A DNA stretch of 64,000 bases from positions 147,279-211,278 of the forward strand of contig FOCC01000002.1 of the NCBI GenBank assembly GCA_900110005.1. Reading direction: 5' to 3'. Shown here in pieces: positions 47,411-55,309 of the stretch. The notes beneath the pieces were generated by a model. It was not told the origin of the DNA. It searched no databases and worked only from the letters and a program-made list of their open reading frames with translations. Position 1 is the stretch's first letter, and every line of letters starts with the position of its first letter. The stretch comes from Ligilactobacillus sp. WC1T17. GTDB lineage: Bacteria; Bacillota; Bacilli; Lactobacillales; Lactobacillaceae. The position numbers were made by a program, and so were the translations under genes.

Positions 47411-47809
47411 TTAAAATCCAGCTAACTCCTTGGCACGACGCAACTCTAAAGCACGAACTTCACGTGGTAAGAAGCAGCGAATTTCATCTTCATTATAACC
47501 CACTTGCAGTCGCTTTTCATCCATAATAATTGGTCTCCGCAATAAACCTGGATTTTTTTGTACTAAATCCAATAGTTCTTTCAGTGACAAATCATCAATA
47601 TCAACGTTGAGATTCTTATATGCTTTAGAACGCGTTGAAATGATTTCTTCAGTCCCATCCTCAGTCACTTGCAAAATCTGCTTTAACTCATCAACTGTTA
47701 ATGGTTCAGAAAAAATATTTCTTTCCTGATAAGGAATATTGTGTTCGTCAAGCCATGCACGTGCTTTACGGCAAGACGTGCAGCTTGGTGATGTATATAA
47801 GGTAACCAT
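47411..47809 (-). CDS. spx: Redox stress regulator Spx
   Basis: A 132-aa ArsC-fold protein that binds the RNA polymerase alpha C-terminal domain and redirects transcription under thiol stress. The redox switch CTSC lies at C10-C13 ([16 protein letters not shown]). I start at 47809, with GAGGGG 8-10 bases upstream, the normal Spx N-terminus; an upstream start at 47866 would add 19 unrelated residues. SpxH and MecA, which control its turnover, are nearby. Confidence 0.93.
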   Translation of the reverse strand: MVTLYTSPSCTSCRKARAWLDEHNIPYQERNIFSEPLTVDELKQILQVTEDGTEEIISTRSKAYKNLNVDIDDLSLKELLDLVQKNPGLLRRPIIMDEKRLQVGYNEDEIRCFLPREVRALELRRAKELAGF

Positions 47810-48110
47810 AAAAAAATCGCCCCTCTCAGAGTAAACCTGATGTAACCATACAATATATATCCTCACTTACTATTATACACTATGTTGCAACAATTAATGC
47901 CTTTTTTCTGTAATTTTTGTGTAATAATTTGTGAATTTTGTCTTTAGAATCATTTTAAAAATGTCACGCATAATTTCTTTTAACAATTATTTATTCACTT
48001 AACCAAAAATTAAGAATTAATTAACAAATAAGTTTAAACTTATTCTCATACATAATGTTCCATTATTCAACCCCTACTATGTGACATATTTTTAAAAAAA
48101 ATTGCTAAAA
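47810..48110. other. A/T-rich intergenic region between spx and nrdG
   Basis: Contains a TATAAT element for spx on the minus strand (47872-47877) and then more than 200 bases of A/T-rich sequence without a coding frame or clear hairpin until the nrdG terminator. Confidence 0.6.
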
Positions 48111-48141
48111 TAAGACGAAATATTAAAAATATTTCGTCTTA
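48111..48141 (-). terminator. Intrinsic terminator after nrdG
   Basis: TAAGACGAAATAT / ATATTTCGTCTTA with a 5-base loop; the minus strand continues TTTTAGC. Confidence 0.75.
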
Positions 48142-48145
48142 TGTT

Positions 48146-48829
48146 TTATTTGAGCAATTTATCCCACAAAACGACTTTGTTTTGAGCTAGTGATTTTTTA
48201 ACATCAATAATCCGCTGGTTAGAGCTGCCCCGAAATTGTAAGGTCAAATCTTTTAAATCTTCCATAAAGCGGCCATCAACCAAAATATCAATTTCATTTA
48301 GCAGGTCTAGCTTATCTTTTGAATCTTGTAAAAGTTCATCCCAGGTATAACCAGTCCAAGACCAGATATCTTTTTTATCTCCATATTCCTGTCGAATTCT
48401 GCGCGTTAATCGTAGACAAACCTGCGTATTTAAAAAGGGTTCGCCGCCAAGCAAAGTTAAACCTTGAACATAGTCTTCCCCTAAATCACGTAAAATCTGA
48501 TCTTCCAATTCTTGCGTATAAGGTCGACCATAGTGGAAATTTTGCGCCACTTTATTGTAACATCCAGGGCAGGCAAACATGCAGCCGCTGACATATAAAC
48601 TGCAACGCACCCCTTCACCATCAACAAAATTAAACGGCTTATAATCAGCAATATAGCCTTGACTTAAATCTTTAGCCAGCCATTCTTTAGGTTTGGGATT
48701 ACGGGGTCCTTGGGCTTTTTTTGCCGCTCTAACCGGTTTTTTTACAGTTTTAGTACCTAATTTCAAATCAGCCTGCGAAATGAACTGAGTATCGCCGCCA
48801 ATGCTGACGCGGATTTGATTATTGGACAT
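48146..48829 (-). CDS. nrdG: Anaerobic ribonucleotide reductase activating protein
   Basis: Radical SAM enzyme that installs the glycyl radical on NrdD. The cluster motif CMFACPGC gives C83, C87 and C90, followed by LTLLGGEPFLN. I start at 48829 (MSNNQIRVS, 227 aa), overlapping the nrdD end by 11 bases. About 45 residues precede the usual KPKEWLA core, a Lys-rich extension without a recognised role. Usual NrdG proteins are shorter. Confidence 0.93.
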   Translation of the reverse strand: MSNNQIRVSIGGDTQFISQADLKLGTKTVKKPVRAAKKAQGPRNPKPKEWLAKDLSQGYIADYKPFNFVDGEGVRCSLYVSGCMFACPGCYNKVAQNFHYGRPYTQELEDQILRDLGEDYVQGLTLLGGEPFLNTQVCLRLTRRIRQEYGDKKDIWSWTGYTWDELLQDSKDKLDLLNEIDILVDGRFMEDLKDLTLQFRGSSNQRIIDVKKSLAQNKVVLWDKLLK

Positions 48830-50981
48830 CTTCAACCATCCCATTAGTCATATTCTTGGCTCTTGAAGCAATTTCTTTATGTCTGCCATGTACCATTGGC
48901 CGTTGCAAAGGATTACCTAAATAACCACAAGTCCGCTTAACGCAATCACAAGTTTTAGGATCGTGGTTACCACAGGTTGGGCATTCAAAGCCACGTTCGG
49001 TAGCTTTAAATTCACCTTGAAAACCACATTTATAGCAGTGATCAATAGGTGTATTAGTTCCTAAATAGCCAACTTTATCATAAGCAAAGTCCCAAACAGC
49101 TTCTAAAGCCTTTGGATTTTGCCTTAAGTTTGGATATTCGCAGTAATGAATAAAGCCGCCCGCAGCGTATTTAGGATAATCCATTTCAAAGGTTAACTTT
49201 TCAAATGGGGTTGGATGCTTGCGAACATCATAGTGGAAACTGTTCGTATAGTATTCCTTATCAGTAATATCTTTAACCTTGCCGAATTTTTGCGTATCTA
49301 AGCGGCAGAAGCGGTCGGTCAAAGATTCACTTGGTGTCGAGTAAACGGAATAGTGATAGCCGCTTTCTTTTGACCAGTCTTTGCAAGCTTCATACATTTT
49401 TTTCACAATAGATAAGGTGAAATCATGTGCTTCTTTGTTATGTTCCCAATTAGGTCCATAAAAAGTAGTTCCAACTTCATACAAGCCGATGTAACCTAAA
49501 GAAACTGTAGCCCGTTCGTTTTTAAATAACTCATTGACATCGCCACCGGCAGCTAAACGCTTGCCAAAGGCACCGTATTGGTATAAAATAGGCGCATTTT
49601 CCGGTATGGCATCTAAAACCCGCTTAACTTTGAATTGCAACGCTGTATGACAAATAGCCAAACGTTCTTGGAAGATTTTCCAAAATAAATCTTTATCTCC
49701 GTGCGCTTCTAAAGCAATCCGCGGTAAATTCATCGTTACAACACCTAAATTCATTCGGCCTGAATTAACTTCATTACCTTCACTATCTTTCCAGCCCTGT
49801 AAAAATGAACGACATCCCATCGGTGCTTTGAAACTGCCTGTAATATCAATAATCTTATCGTACATTAAAACATCAGGATACATTCTTTTGGTAGCACATT
49901 CCACGGCCAACTGCTTAATATCGTAGTTAGGATCTTGTGGACGAAGGTTTAAGCCTTTTTTCAAGGTAAATACTAATTTAGGAAAAATAGCTGTTCTCTT
50001 TTCGCGGCCTAAACCTTGAATTCTAATCTTCAAGATTGATTTTTGGATTTCACGTGAAATCCATGAAGTACCCAAACCAAAGCCTAACGTCGTAAAAGGT
50101 GTCTGTCCTTGTGATGAGAAAAGCGTATTAATTTCATATTCCAAAGCCTGCATGGCATCATAAATATCCTTTTTGGTACGCTTCTTGGCAAATTCTTCTT
50201 GCTTAGCCGGATCTTCGATATATTCTTTAGCTTCAGCCAAGTGCTTATCATAATTTTTTAAAGCAAATGGTTCCAAAACTTCATCCACCCGGTCGGCAGA
50301 ACACCCACCGTATTGACTAGAAGCGACATTAGCAATGATTTGTGACATTTGGGCCGTAGCCGTTTGAATAGAATGCGGACTTTCTACTTCAGCATTGCCA
50401 ATCTTAAAGCCGTTTGTCAGCATTTCTTTAAAATCGATCAAACAGCAATTAGTCATCGGACTCCATGGCGTATAGTCTAAATCATGATAATGAATTTCTC
50501 CACGCAAGTGCGCCTTAGCAACGTGTTCTGGCATCATTCTCAAACCTAAAGTCTTACCGACGGTTCCAGCAGTTAAATCACGTTGCGTATTAAAAACGTT
50601 ACTGTCTTTATTGGCATTTTCATGAACTAAAGCGGGGTCTTTTTGTAAAAGACGTTCCAAACGATCAGTCGGATTAGTTTGCTTTTCCCAAGCGATTTCG
50701 CGCCGACGATGTTCATCCATATATGCTTGAGCTTTAGCAGCAAAACCCATTTGCGTTAAAATGTCAATCATTGCATCGTAGATATCAGCTGTTTCCACGG
50801 TTTCTTTACCAGCTAAGGCGTTATTTAAAGCTAAAAATAAGGCTTCTTTTTCGTCTTTTAAGCCCAACGCTTCAAAAATATAAGCTAACTTATATGGTGC
50901 AAACGGCATCTCGTATCCATCGCGCTTAATAACTGTTTTTGGCGCTGTTTTGCTTTTAATTTCATCTCTTACTTCCATCAT
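48819..50981 (-). CDS. nrdD: Anaerobic (class III) ribonucleoside-triphosphate reductase
   Basis: Makes dNTPs without oxygen using a glycyl radical. The 720-aa protein has an N-terminal ATP-cone (TVIKRDGYEMPFAPYKL), the catalytic barrel, a C-terminal zinc site (CYKCGF and CPTCG) and the radical site RTCGYLG at about Gly686. I start at 50981, with GGGGG 8 bases upstream. Two NrdR boxes cover the promoter. nrdG overlaps its end. Confidence 0.96.
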   Translation of the reverse strand: MMEVRDEIKSKTAPKTVIKRDGYEMPFAPYKLAYIFEALGLKDEKEALFLALNNALAGKETVETADIYDAMIDILTQMGFAAKAQAYMDEHRRREIAWEKQTNPTDRLERLLQKDPALVHENANKDSNVFNTQRDLTAGTVGKTLGLRMMPEHVAKAHLRGEIHYHDLDYTPWSPMTNCCLIDFKEMLTNGFKIGNAEVESPHSIQTATAQMSQIIANVASSQYGGCSADRVDEVLEPFALKNYDKHLAEAKEYIEDPAKQEEFAKKRTKKDIYDAMQALEYEINTLFSSQGQTPFTTLGFGLGTSWISREIQKSILKIRIQGLGREKRTAIFPKLVFTLKKGLNLRPQDPNYDIKQLAVECATKRMYPDVLMYDKIIDITGSFKAPMGCRSFLQGWKDSEGNEVNSGRMNLGVVTMNLPRIALEAHGDKDLFWKIFQERLAICHTALQFKVKRVLDAIPENAPILYQYGAFGKRLAAGGDVNELFKNERATVSLGYIGLYEVGTTFYGPNWEHNKEAHDFTLSIVKKMYEACKDWSKESGYHYSVYSTPSESLTDRFCRLDTQKFGKVKDITDKEYYTNSFHYDVRKHPTPFEKLTFEMDYPKYAAGGFIHYCEYPNLRQNPKALEAVWDFAYDKVGYLGTNTPIDHCYKCGFQGEFKATERGFECPTCGNHDPKTCDCVKRTCGYLGNPLQRPMVHGRHKEIASRAKNMTNGMVEDVQ

Positions 50982-51082
50982 CGTTAAGACCCCCACACTT
51001 TTACTTGAATATGAAAGACGCTTGGAAAAAGATACCAAGCGCCTTGACCAGCACAACTTTGTGTTCTTTATTTACAAGTAAT

Positions 51083-51152
51083 ATCATATAACGAAAAACC
51101 CTCAAACACAAGATATAGTTTTGCATTTTTGAAGCAACACTATATATTGCGT
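51083..51152 (-). promoter_or_regulatory. nrdD promoter with two NrdR boxes
   Basis: TTGTGT (51106-51111), 17 bases, TATGAT (51083-51088) on the minus strand form the promoter. ACACAAGATATAGTTT (51106-51121) and ACACTATATATTGCGT (51137-51152) both fit the NrdR box and are centred 31 bp apart, three helical turns, as at other NrdR targets. The proximal box overlaps the -35. Confidence 0.8.
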
Positions 51153-51260
51153 GAGCAAAATAATGTGAAACCTATGCAGCAGCAAGCTTTTGACTCGTGA
51201 AACATTTTTTAGCGGATGGTGTATAATGAAATACAACATATAGTGTGGAGGCGTATTTAC

Positions 51261-51824
51261 TTGGAAATTGATTTAGAACAGGTTAAAAAAGATGTTAAAA
51301 CCGGTCTGACTGAGTTATTGGGACAGGCCCGCTTAGAAGCCGGCGATATTGTCGTTTTAGGCTGCAGTACTAGTGAAATTCAAGGTCAGCACATTGGCAA
51401 GTATCCTAGTGTTGAAGTGGGACGTGCGGTAGTCAGCACCATGCTTTCTGTTTTAAAAACTAAAAAATTGCACTTAGCGGTTCAAGGATGTGAACATCTT
51501 AACCGGGCTTTGGTCGTTGAACGTCAAGTAGCTAAAGACAATCAGCTGGAAATCGTCACCGTCTTCCCCAGCGAGCATGCAGGCGGATCTTGCCAAATAG
51601 CCGCTTTTGAGCAAATGGATGATCCTGTTGAAGTTGAGCATATTACTGCTCAAGCTGGGATGGATATTGGCGATACTTCAATTGGCATGCATGTCAAATT
51701 TGTGCAAATTCCAGTTAGAACTTCAATTAAGGAGATTGGTTTAGCACACACTACTTACCTACGCTCACGTCCAAAATTAATCGGCGGAGCCCGGGCAAAA
51801 TATAGCTGGGATCCATTTAATTAG
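51261..51824 (+). CDS. UPF0340 (YwlG/TIGR01440) family protein
   Basis: A 187-aa protein of the UPF0340 family; function unknown. Segments VVLGCSTSEIQGQHIGK, AVQGCEHLNRALVVE and HAGGSCQIAAF are characteristic. I start at TTG 51261, with GGAGG 9 bases upstream; a start at 51216 would include its own leader. TATAAT lies at 51222-51227. It is divergent from nrdD. Confidence 0.88.
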   Translation: MEIDLEQVKKDVKTGLTELLGQARLEAGDIVVLGCSTSEIQGQHIGKYPSVEVGRAVVSTMLSVLKTKKLHLAVQGCEHLNRALVVERQVAKDNQLEIVTVFPSEHAGGSCQIAAFEQMDDPVEVEHITAQAGMDIGDTSIGMHVKFVQIPVRTSIKEIGLAHTTYLRSRPKLIGGARAKYSWDPFN

Positions 51825-51828
51825 ACAC

Positions 51829-51860
51829 AAAAAAAGAGGCCTAAATAGGCCTCTTTTTTT
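51829..51860. terminator. Bidirectional terminator between the UPF0340 gene and amt
   Basis: AAAAAAAGAGGCCTA / TAGGCCTCTTTTTTT; two convergent genes end here. Confidence 0.9.
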
Positions 51861-53166
51861 ACCGGTATCTCGGTCCGTTTTGTCCTAATAAATGCGCCAA
51901 TTGTCCTTGAAATTCATTGCGGTAGCGTTCCACTTCATGCGTACCGGCCATTGAGTCAACTTCTTCACCGTGTTCTCCGGCATCCAAGCCTTTAATTTCT
52001 TCAGCTTCAGGCACTCGCATTAAAATAAATTTACGTAAAATAACAATCAAAATAATAACTAAAATCGTCGTAAAAATAATCGTGAAGATAGTCCCAGCTA
52101 ATTGCAAAACTACCTGATTCCAACCGCCACCGTAAAAAAGGCCGTTGTCAATCGCTTTATTAACTGATTTGCTGGCAAAAGCGCCTGTTAAAATCGAACC
52201 GGCAATCCCGGAAACTCCGTGACAGCCAAAAGCATCCAGCGGATCATCATACTTCAATTTGGGTTTGATATAGGTAATAAAACTAAAACTAATGCAGGTA
52301 CATAAAATGCCGATGAAAAAGGCCCCTACAACCGTTACATACCCAGCACCAGGAGTAATGCCGACAAGGCCGCATAAGGCGCCTGTACATACCCCAACGA
52401 GCGATGGCTTTTGATTAACCTTCATTTCAAGCAGCATCCACATCATCATAGCACTGCCGGTTGCAATAGTCGTTGTAATAAATGCTTGCAAAGCAATGGT
52501 ATTAACTGCCAATGCTGAACCAGCATTAAAACCATACCAGCCAATCCACAAGATGGCCGTTCCTAGCAAAACCCAAGGTAAATCATAATGATTGGTCTGC
52601 TTTTTAAGCCGCGGTCCTAAAAAGATGGATAAAACTAATGCGGTAATCCCCGCGTTAATATGAACCACCGTACCACCGGCAAAATCTAACACTCCTGCTT
52701 TAAATAAAAAGCCCTGCGAACTCCAAACAATGTGGACCAAAGGGTAATAAATCAGTAAAGTCCACAAAATAATGAAGGCCAGCAAAAAATTAAAGCGCAT
52801 GCGTCCGACAATCGCGCCGACAAATAAAGCAGGTGTAATAATAGCGAACATCATCTCAAAAATCAGATAAGTTCCAAGATTAATCTTGGCATCCTGATTA
52901 ACAATTTGACCTAAATCAAGCCCACTTAAAAAAAGATGCTTGACGTGTCCAATAATCCCAAAACTGTCACCATTAAAGCATAATTCATAACCTACAAAGC
53001 AAAATAAAAGCACTGCCACACCGCAAATAATAAAAACGGACAGCATGGTATTAACAACATTTTTCCGTGACACTAAACCGCCGTAAAAAAAAGCTAATCC
53101 TGGTGTCATGCAAAAAACCAAAATACTCGACATAATCAAAAAAACCGTATTTGCTTCATTAATCAT
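51859..53166 (-). CDS. amt: Ammonium transporter
   Basis: A 435-aa Amt/MEP protein with about eleven membrane helices. Family features include TPGLAFFYGGLVSRKN near the start and GCHGVSGIAG late, where pore histidines sit. The cytosolic tail (about 385-435) is acidic and charged. No glnK or PII gene is adjacent, unlike many amt loci, so gating by a PII protein would need a gene elsewhere. GGGGG lies before the ATG. Confidence 0.93.
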   Translation of the reverse strand: MINEANTVFLIMSSILVFCMTPGLAFFYGGLVSRKNVVNTMLSVFIICGVAVLLFCFVGYELCFNGDSFGIIGHVKHLFLSGLDLGQIVNQDAKINLGTYLIFEMMFAIITPALFVGAIVGRMRFNFLLAFIILWTLLIYYPLVHIVWSSQGFLFKAGVLDFAGGTVVHINAGITALVLSIFLGPRLKKQTNHYDLPWVLLGTAILWIGWYGFNAGSALAVNTIALQAFITTTIATGSAMMMWMLLEMKVNQKPSLVGVCTGALCGLVGITPGAGYVTVVGAFFIGILCTCISFSFITYIKPKLKYDDPLDAFGCHGVSGIAGSILTGAFASKSVNKAIDNGLFYGGGWNQVVLQLAGTIFTIIFTTILVIILIVILRKFILMRVPEAEEIKGLDAGEHGEEVDSMAGTHEVERYRNEFQGQLAHLLGQNGPRYR

Positions 53167-53295
53167 TTCAACATCCCCCTTAGCTTATGTCATAAATTCT
53201 AACATAACTAGCTATTTTTTCAAGGGAAAAATTATAAAAAAGTATTTTTTTCGCGGTGCATGTCATAATATATCACATTCGTGTTAAAGCAAAAT

Positions 53296-53330
53296 AAAAG
53301 CAGAACGACTTATTTAGGCGTTCTGCTTTT
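53296..53330 (-). terminator. Intrinsic terminator after pckA
   Basis: AAAAGCAGAACG / CGTTCTGCTTTT, 12-bp stem, followed on the minus strand by ATTTTGC. Confidence 0.85.
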
Positions 53331-53338
53331 AACTGTCT

Positions 53339-54985
53339 TTACTTCAATTTGTCAATTAAGCCTTCAAGGCATTGTCTTATTTCGGCCGGCAATGGCGCAT
53401 AAGTATGTGTCTTTTCGTAATTATCAATCCAATCACGACGAATTTCCAAGCGGGTCTTTAATTCGTTGACGTAGGCTTCATCGCTAAAATCAACTTCATA
53501 ACCATCAAGCGGCATATAACTCATACCTTTTAAAGTTCCAAACGGCTTCCACTTATCTTTTTCATTGGCAATATCTTCCAAAATGCCCAAGGTAATTTCT
53601 TTTTTGATATCCTTGCCGTTAAAATCAGCCGTATTAACAATGTAGCAGCTAACTTTCTGCTTTTCAAATAATTCTTTGAAATCATGATAGTCTTCAGCTA
53701 AAGGATAAGCTCTAAATGGATCAGCGAATGGTTCAATCACTAAAGCGTTGCGGTCACCAGCAACCACGTTTTCGGCTGTTGACCGCTTGGTAGCCAAGGT
53801 AACCCCGAAAGTTGCGGCTAAAACAGGGGCTTCTAATTTGACTACCGGCGGCAAACTATTATCCTTCATAATCCAAAAAATAGAGGTAATTTTAGCTGGC
53901 TCCTTATCAACTCGATTAACTGAAGCATAGCGTGATTTAATGGTACGGCCATTGCCATTGCGCAAATCTTCAGTCACTAATACCTTTTTGCCATCCCGAT
54001 TGAGCGTAACCCCAACATTCATCACAGTGGTAAAGAACGTTGTTTCCTTGGTACCAGGCAGATAATCATTGGTCTTGTCAAAATAAGCCGGTTCCAAAGC
54101 TACAGAACTGCCATCGTGTCGGTTAATAACAAAAGCATCATCGTGTAAAACCGTAATGTCAAATTTACCGTCGTGCTTTGCATGGGTTAATGTTGATTTA
54201 CCAGAACCAGATAAACCATAAAAGGCAAAGACTTTATCATCACGATCTTTAAAGTGGAAGGCTTTTTCGCCCCCATGGCAGGCAGTGTAGCCATTACGAT
54301 GTGCTGTTGCCCATGCCAAAGTCAAAGTTGCCTTCTTAAGCTCGCCAAAATAACGCAATCCTAAAATAGCTGCAGCATTATGTGCGGCATCAATAATTAC
54401 CAATCCATTAGGATAAGACGAGTCTGACCAGTACGGATCACAATAGAGGTAAATATCTCCTTCATCGTATTGTTTTGATTTGGCATAACGCTGAGCATAA
54501 GTTTCATTTAAAACTTGGAAATTAAGCATATAGGATAAAAGATTAACTTCAAATCCTTCAGCCAAAGCCAAGTGAGCTTTTACCATAAAGTCTTCATCTA
54601 GGCCCACCAAGACATCCGTCGTGTAGAATTTATGCTGACTGCCATAATAAATTGCTTCACGCAAAACCCCGTTTAATTGATCTGAATCAACCTCAGGCGA
54701 ATCAATTAATCTTCTAGCCGCTGCCGTGCGACCGACAACTTGGCCATGATTATCAACGAGCATCTTAGCATCATGCGGCAATCCTAATTCGTCCGTATGA
54801 ATAATCGGCAAATCCGTCACAATTGTATTAGGGTTGGCTGCTGCCAACCGGTAAGCTGTAGCCGGATCAGAGATATGTTCCATGTTATTTCCATAAAAAG
54901 CCGTTTCAATAGTTGTTCGCGTCCGTGAGAAAATCGCATTACGCTTATTAATATCTTCTTCGGCAAAATTTCCATAAGTACTCAT
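53339..54985 (-). CDS. pckA: Phosphoenolpyruvate carboxykinase (ATP)
   Basis: Interconverts oxaloacetate and PEP with ATP/ADP. The 548-aa protein has the kinase-1a P-loop GLSGSGKST near residue 255 and kinase-2-type VLHDDAFVI, typical of the ATP enzyme. I start at 54985 (MSTYGNFAEED), with TTGGAG 8 bases upstream. In fermenting bacteria it may run towards oxaloacetate for succinate or aspartate; direction here is inference. Confidence 0.94.
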   Translation of the reverse strand: MSTYGNFAEEDINKRNAIFSRTRTTIETAFYGNNMEHISDPATAYRLAAANPNTIVTDLPIIHTDELGLPHDAKMLVDNHGQVVGRTAAARRLIDSPEVDSDQLNGVLREAIYYGSQHKFYTTDVLVGLDEDFMVKAHLALAEGFEVNLLSYMLNFQVLNETYAQRYAKSKQYDEGDIYLYCDPYWSDSSYPNGLVIIDAAHNAAAILGLRYFGELKKATLTLAWATAHRNGYTACHGGEKAFHFKDRDDKVFAFYGLSGSGKSTLTHAKHDGKFDITVLHDDAFVINRHDGSSVALEPAYFDKTNDYLPGTKETTFFTTVMNVGVTLNRDGKKVLVTEDLRNGNGRTIKSRYASVNRVDKEPAKITSIFWIMKDNSLPPVVKLEAPVLAATFGVTLATKRSTAENVVAGDRNALVIEPFADPFRAYPLAEDYHDFKELFEKQKVSCYIVNTADFNGKDIKKEITLGILEDIANEKDKWKPFGTLKGMSYMPLDGYEVDFSDEAYVNELKTRLEIRRDWIDNYEKTHTYAPLPAEIRQCLEGLIDKLK

Positions 54986-55043
54986 TTTATCAACTCCAAT
55001 CAAAAATTAAAGGCTAGTTTAGTAACCGCTTTTTTACACCTAG

Positions 55044-55072
55044 AGTATAGCACAGAAAACGGTACCATACAA
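55044..55072 (-). promoter_or_regulatory. pckA promoter with possible CRE in the spacer
   Basis: TTGTAT (55067-55072), 17 bases, TATACT (55044-55049) on the minus strand. A 12/15 match to the CRE consensus lies at about 55051-55065 (plus strand), weak evidence for CcpA control. Confidence 0.5.
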
Positions 55073-55118
55073 TTACTTCGATTTAATCGTGAATATTTTC
55101 ACTAAAAAAGCTAAAAAA

Positions 55119-55145
55119 TAGTGCTCAACCAAAGCTAAGCACTAT
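55119..55145 (-). terminator. Terminator of the feo operon
   Basis: ATAGTGCT / AGCACTAT stem with an 11-base loop, then TTTTTTAGC on the minus strand. Confidence 0.75.
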
Positions 55146-55150
55146 CTTTT

Positions 55151-55309
55151 TTAATGATGATTAGTATTCATTTGCTGTCTATCTGCTAAAGGGCAACCCT
55201 GGTCGTGGCATGAATGGCACCCGCCTTTACTTCTTTTAATAAAGCGCGTATATCCCACATAAAAAAAGGCTCCAAAAATTAAAATTGCTAAAATAACAGT
55301 CGCTATCAT
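55151..55309 (-). CDS. FeoB-associated Cys-rich membrane peptide
   Basis: A 52-aa protein starting MIATVILAILIFGAFFYVGY, one membrane helix, followed by a basic stretch and a Cys-rich tail with C31, C34 and C39 (GGCHSCHDQGCPLA). This is the typical small protein found after feoB in Firmicutes; it may help handle Fe2+ but its function is unproven. The ATG directly abuts the feoB stop, so it is translationally coupled. Confidence 0.85.
   Translation of the reverse strand: MIATVILAILIFGAFFYVGYTRFIKRSKGGCHSCHDQGCPLADRQQMNTNHH

Noticed and set aside
51859..53166. glnK/PII gene expected next to amt
   Set aside because: No PII-like frame occurs on either side; the neighbours are a terminator, the UPF0340 gene and pckA.
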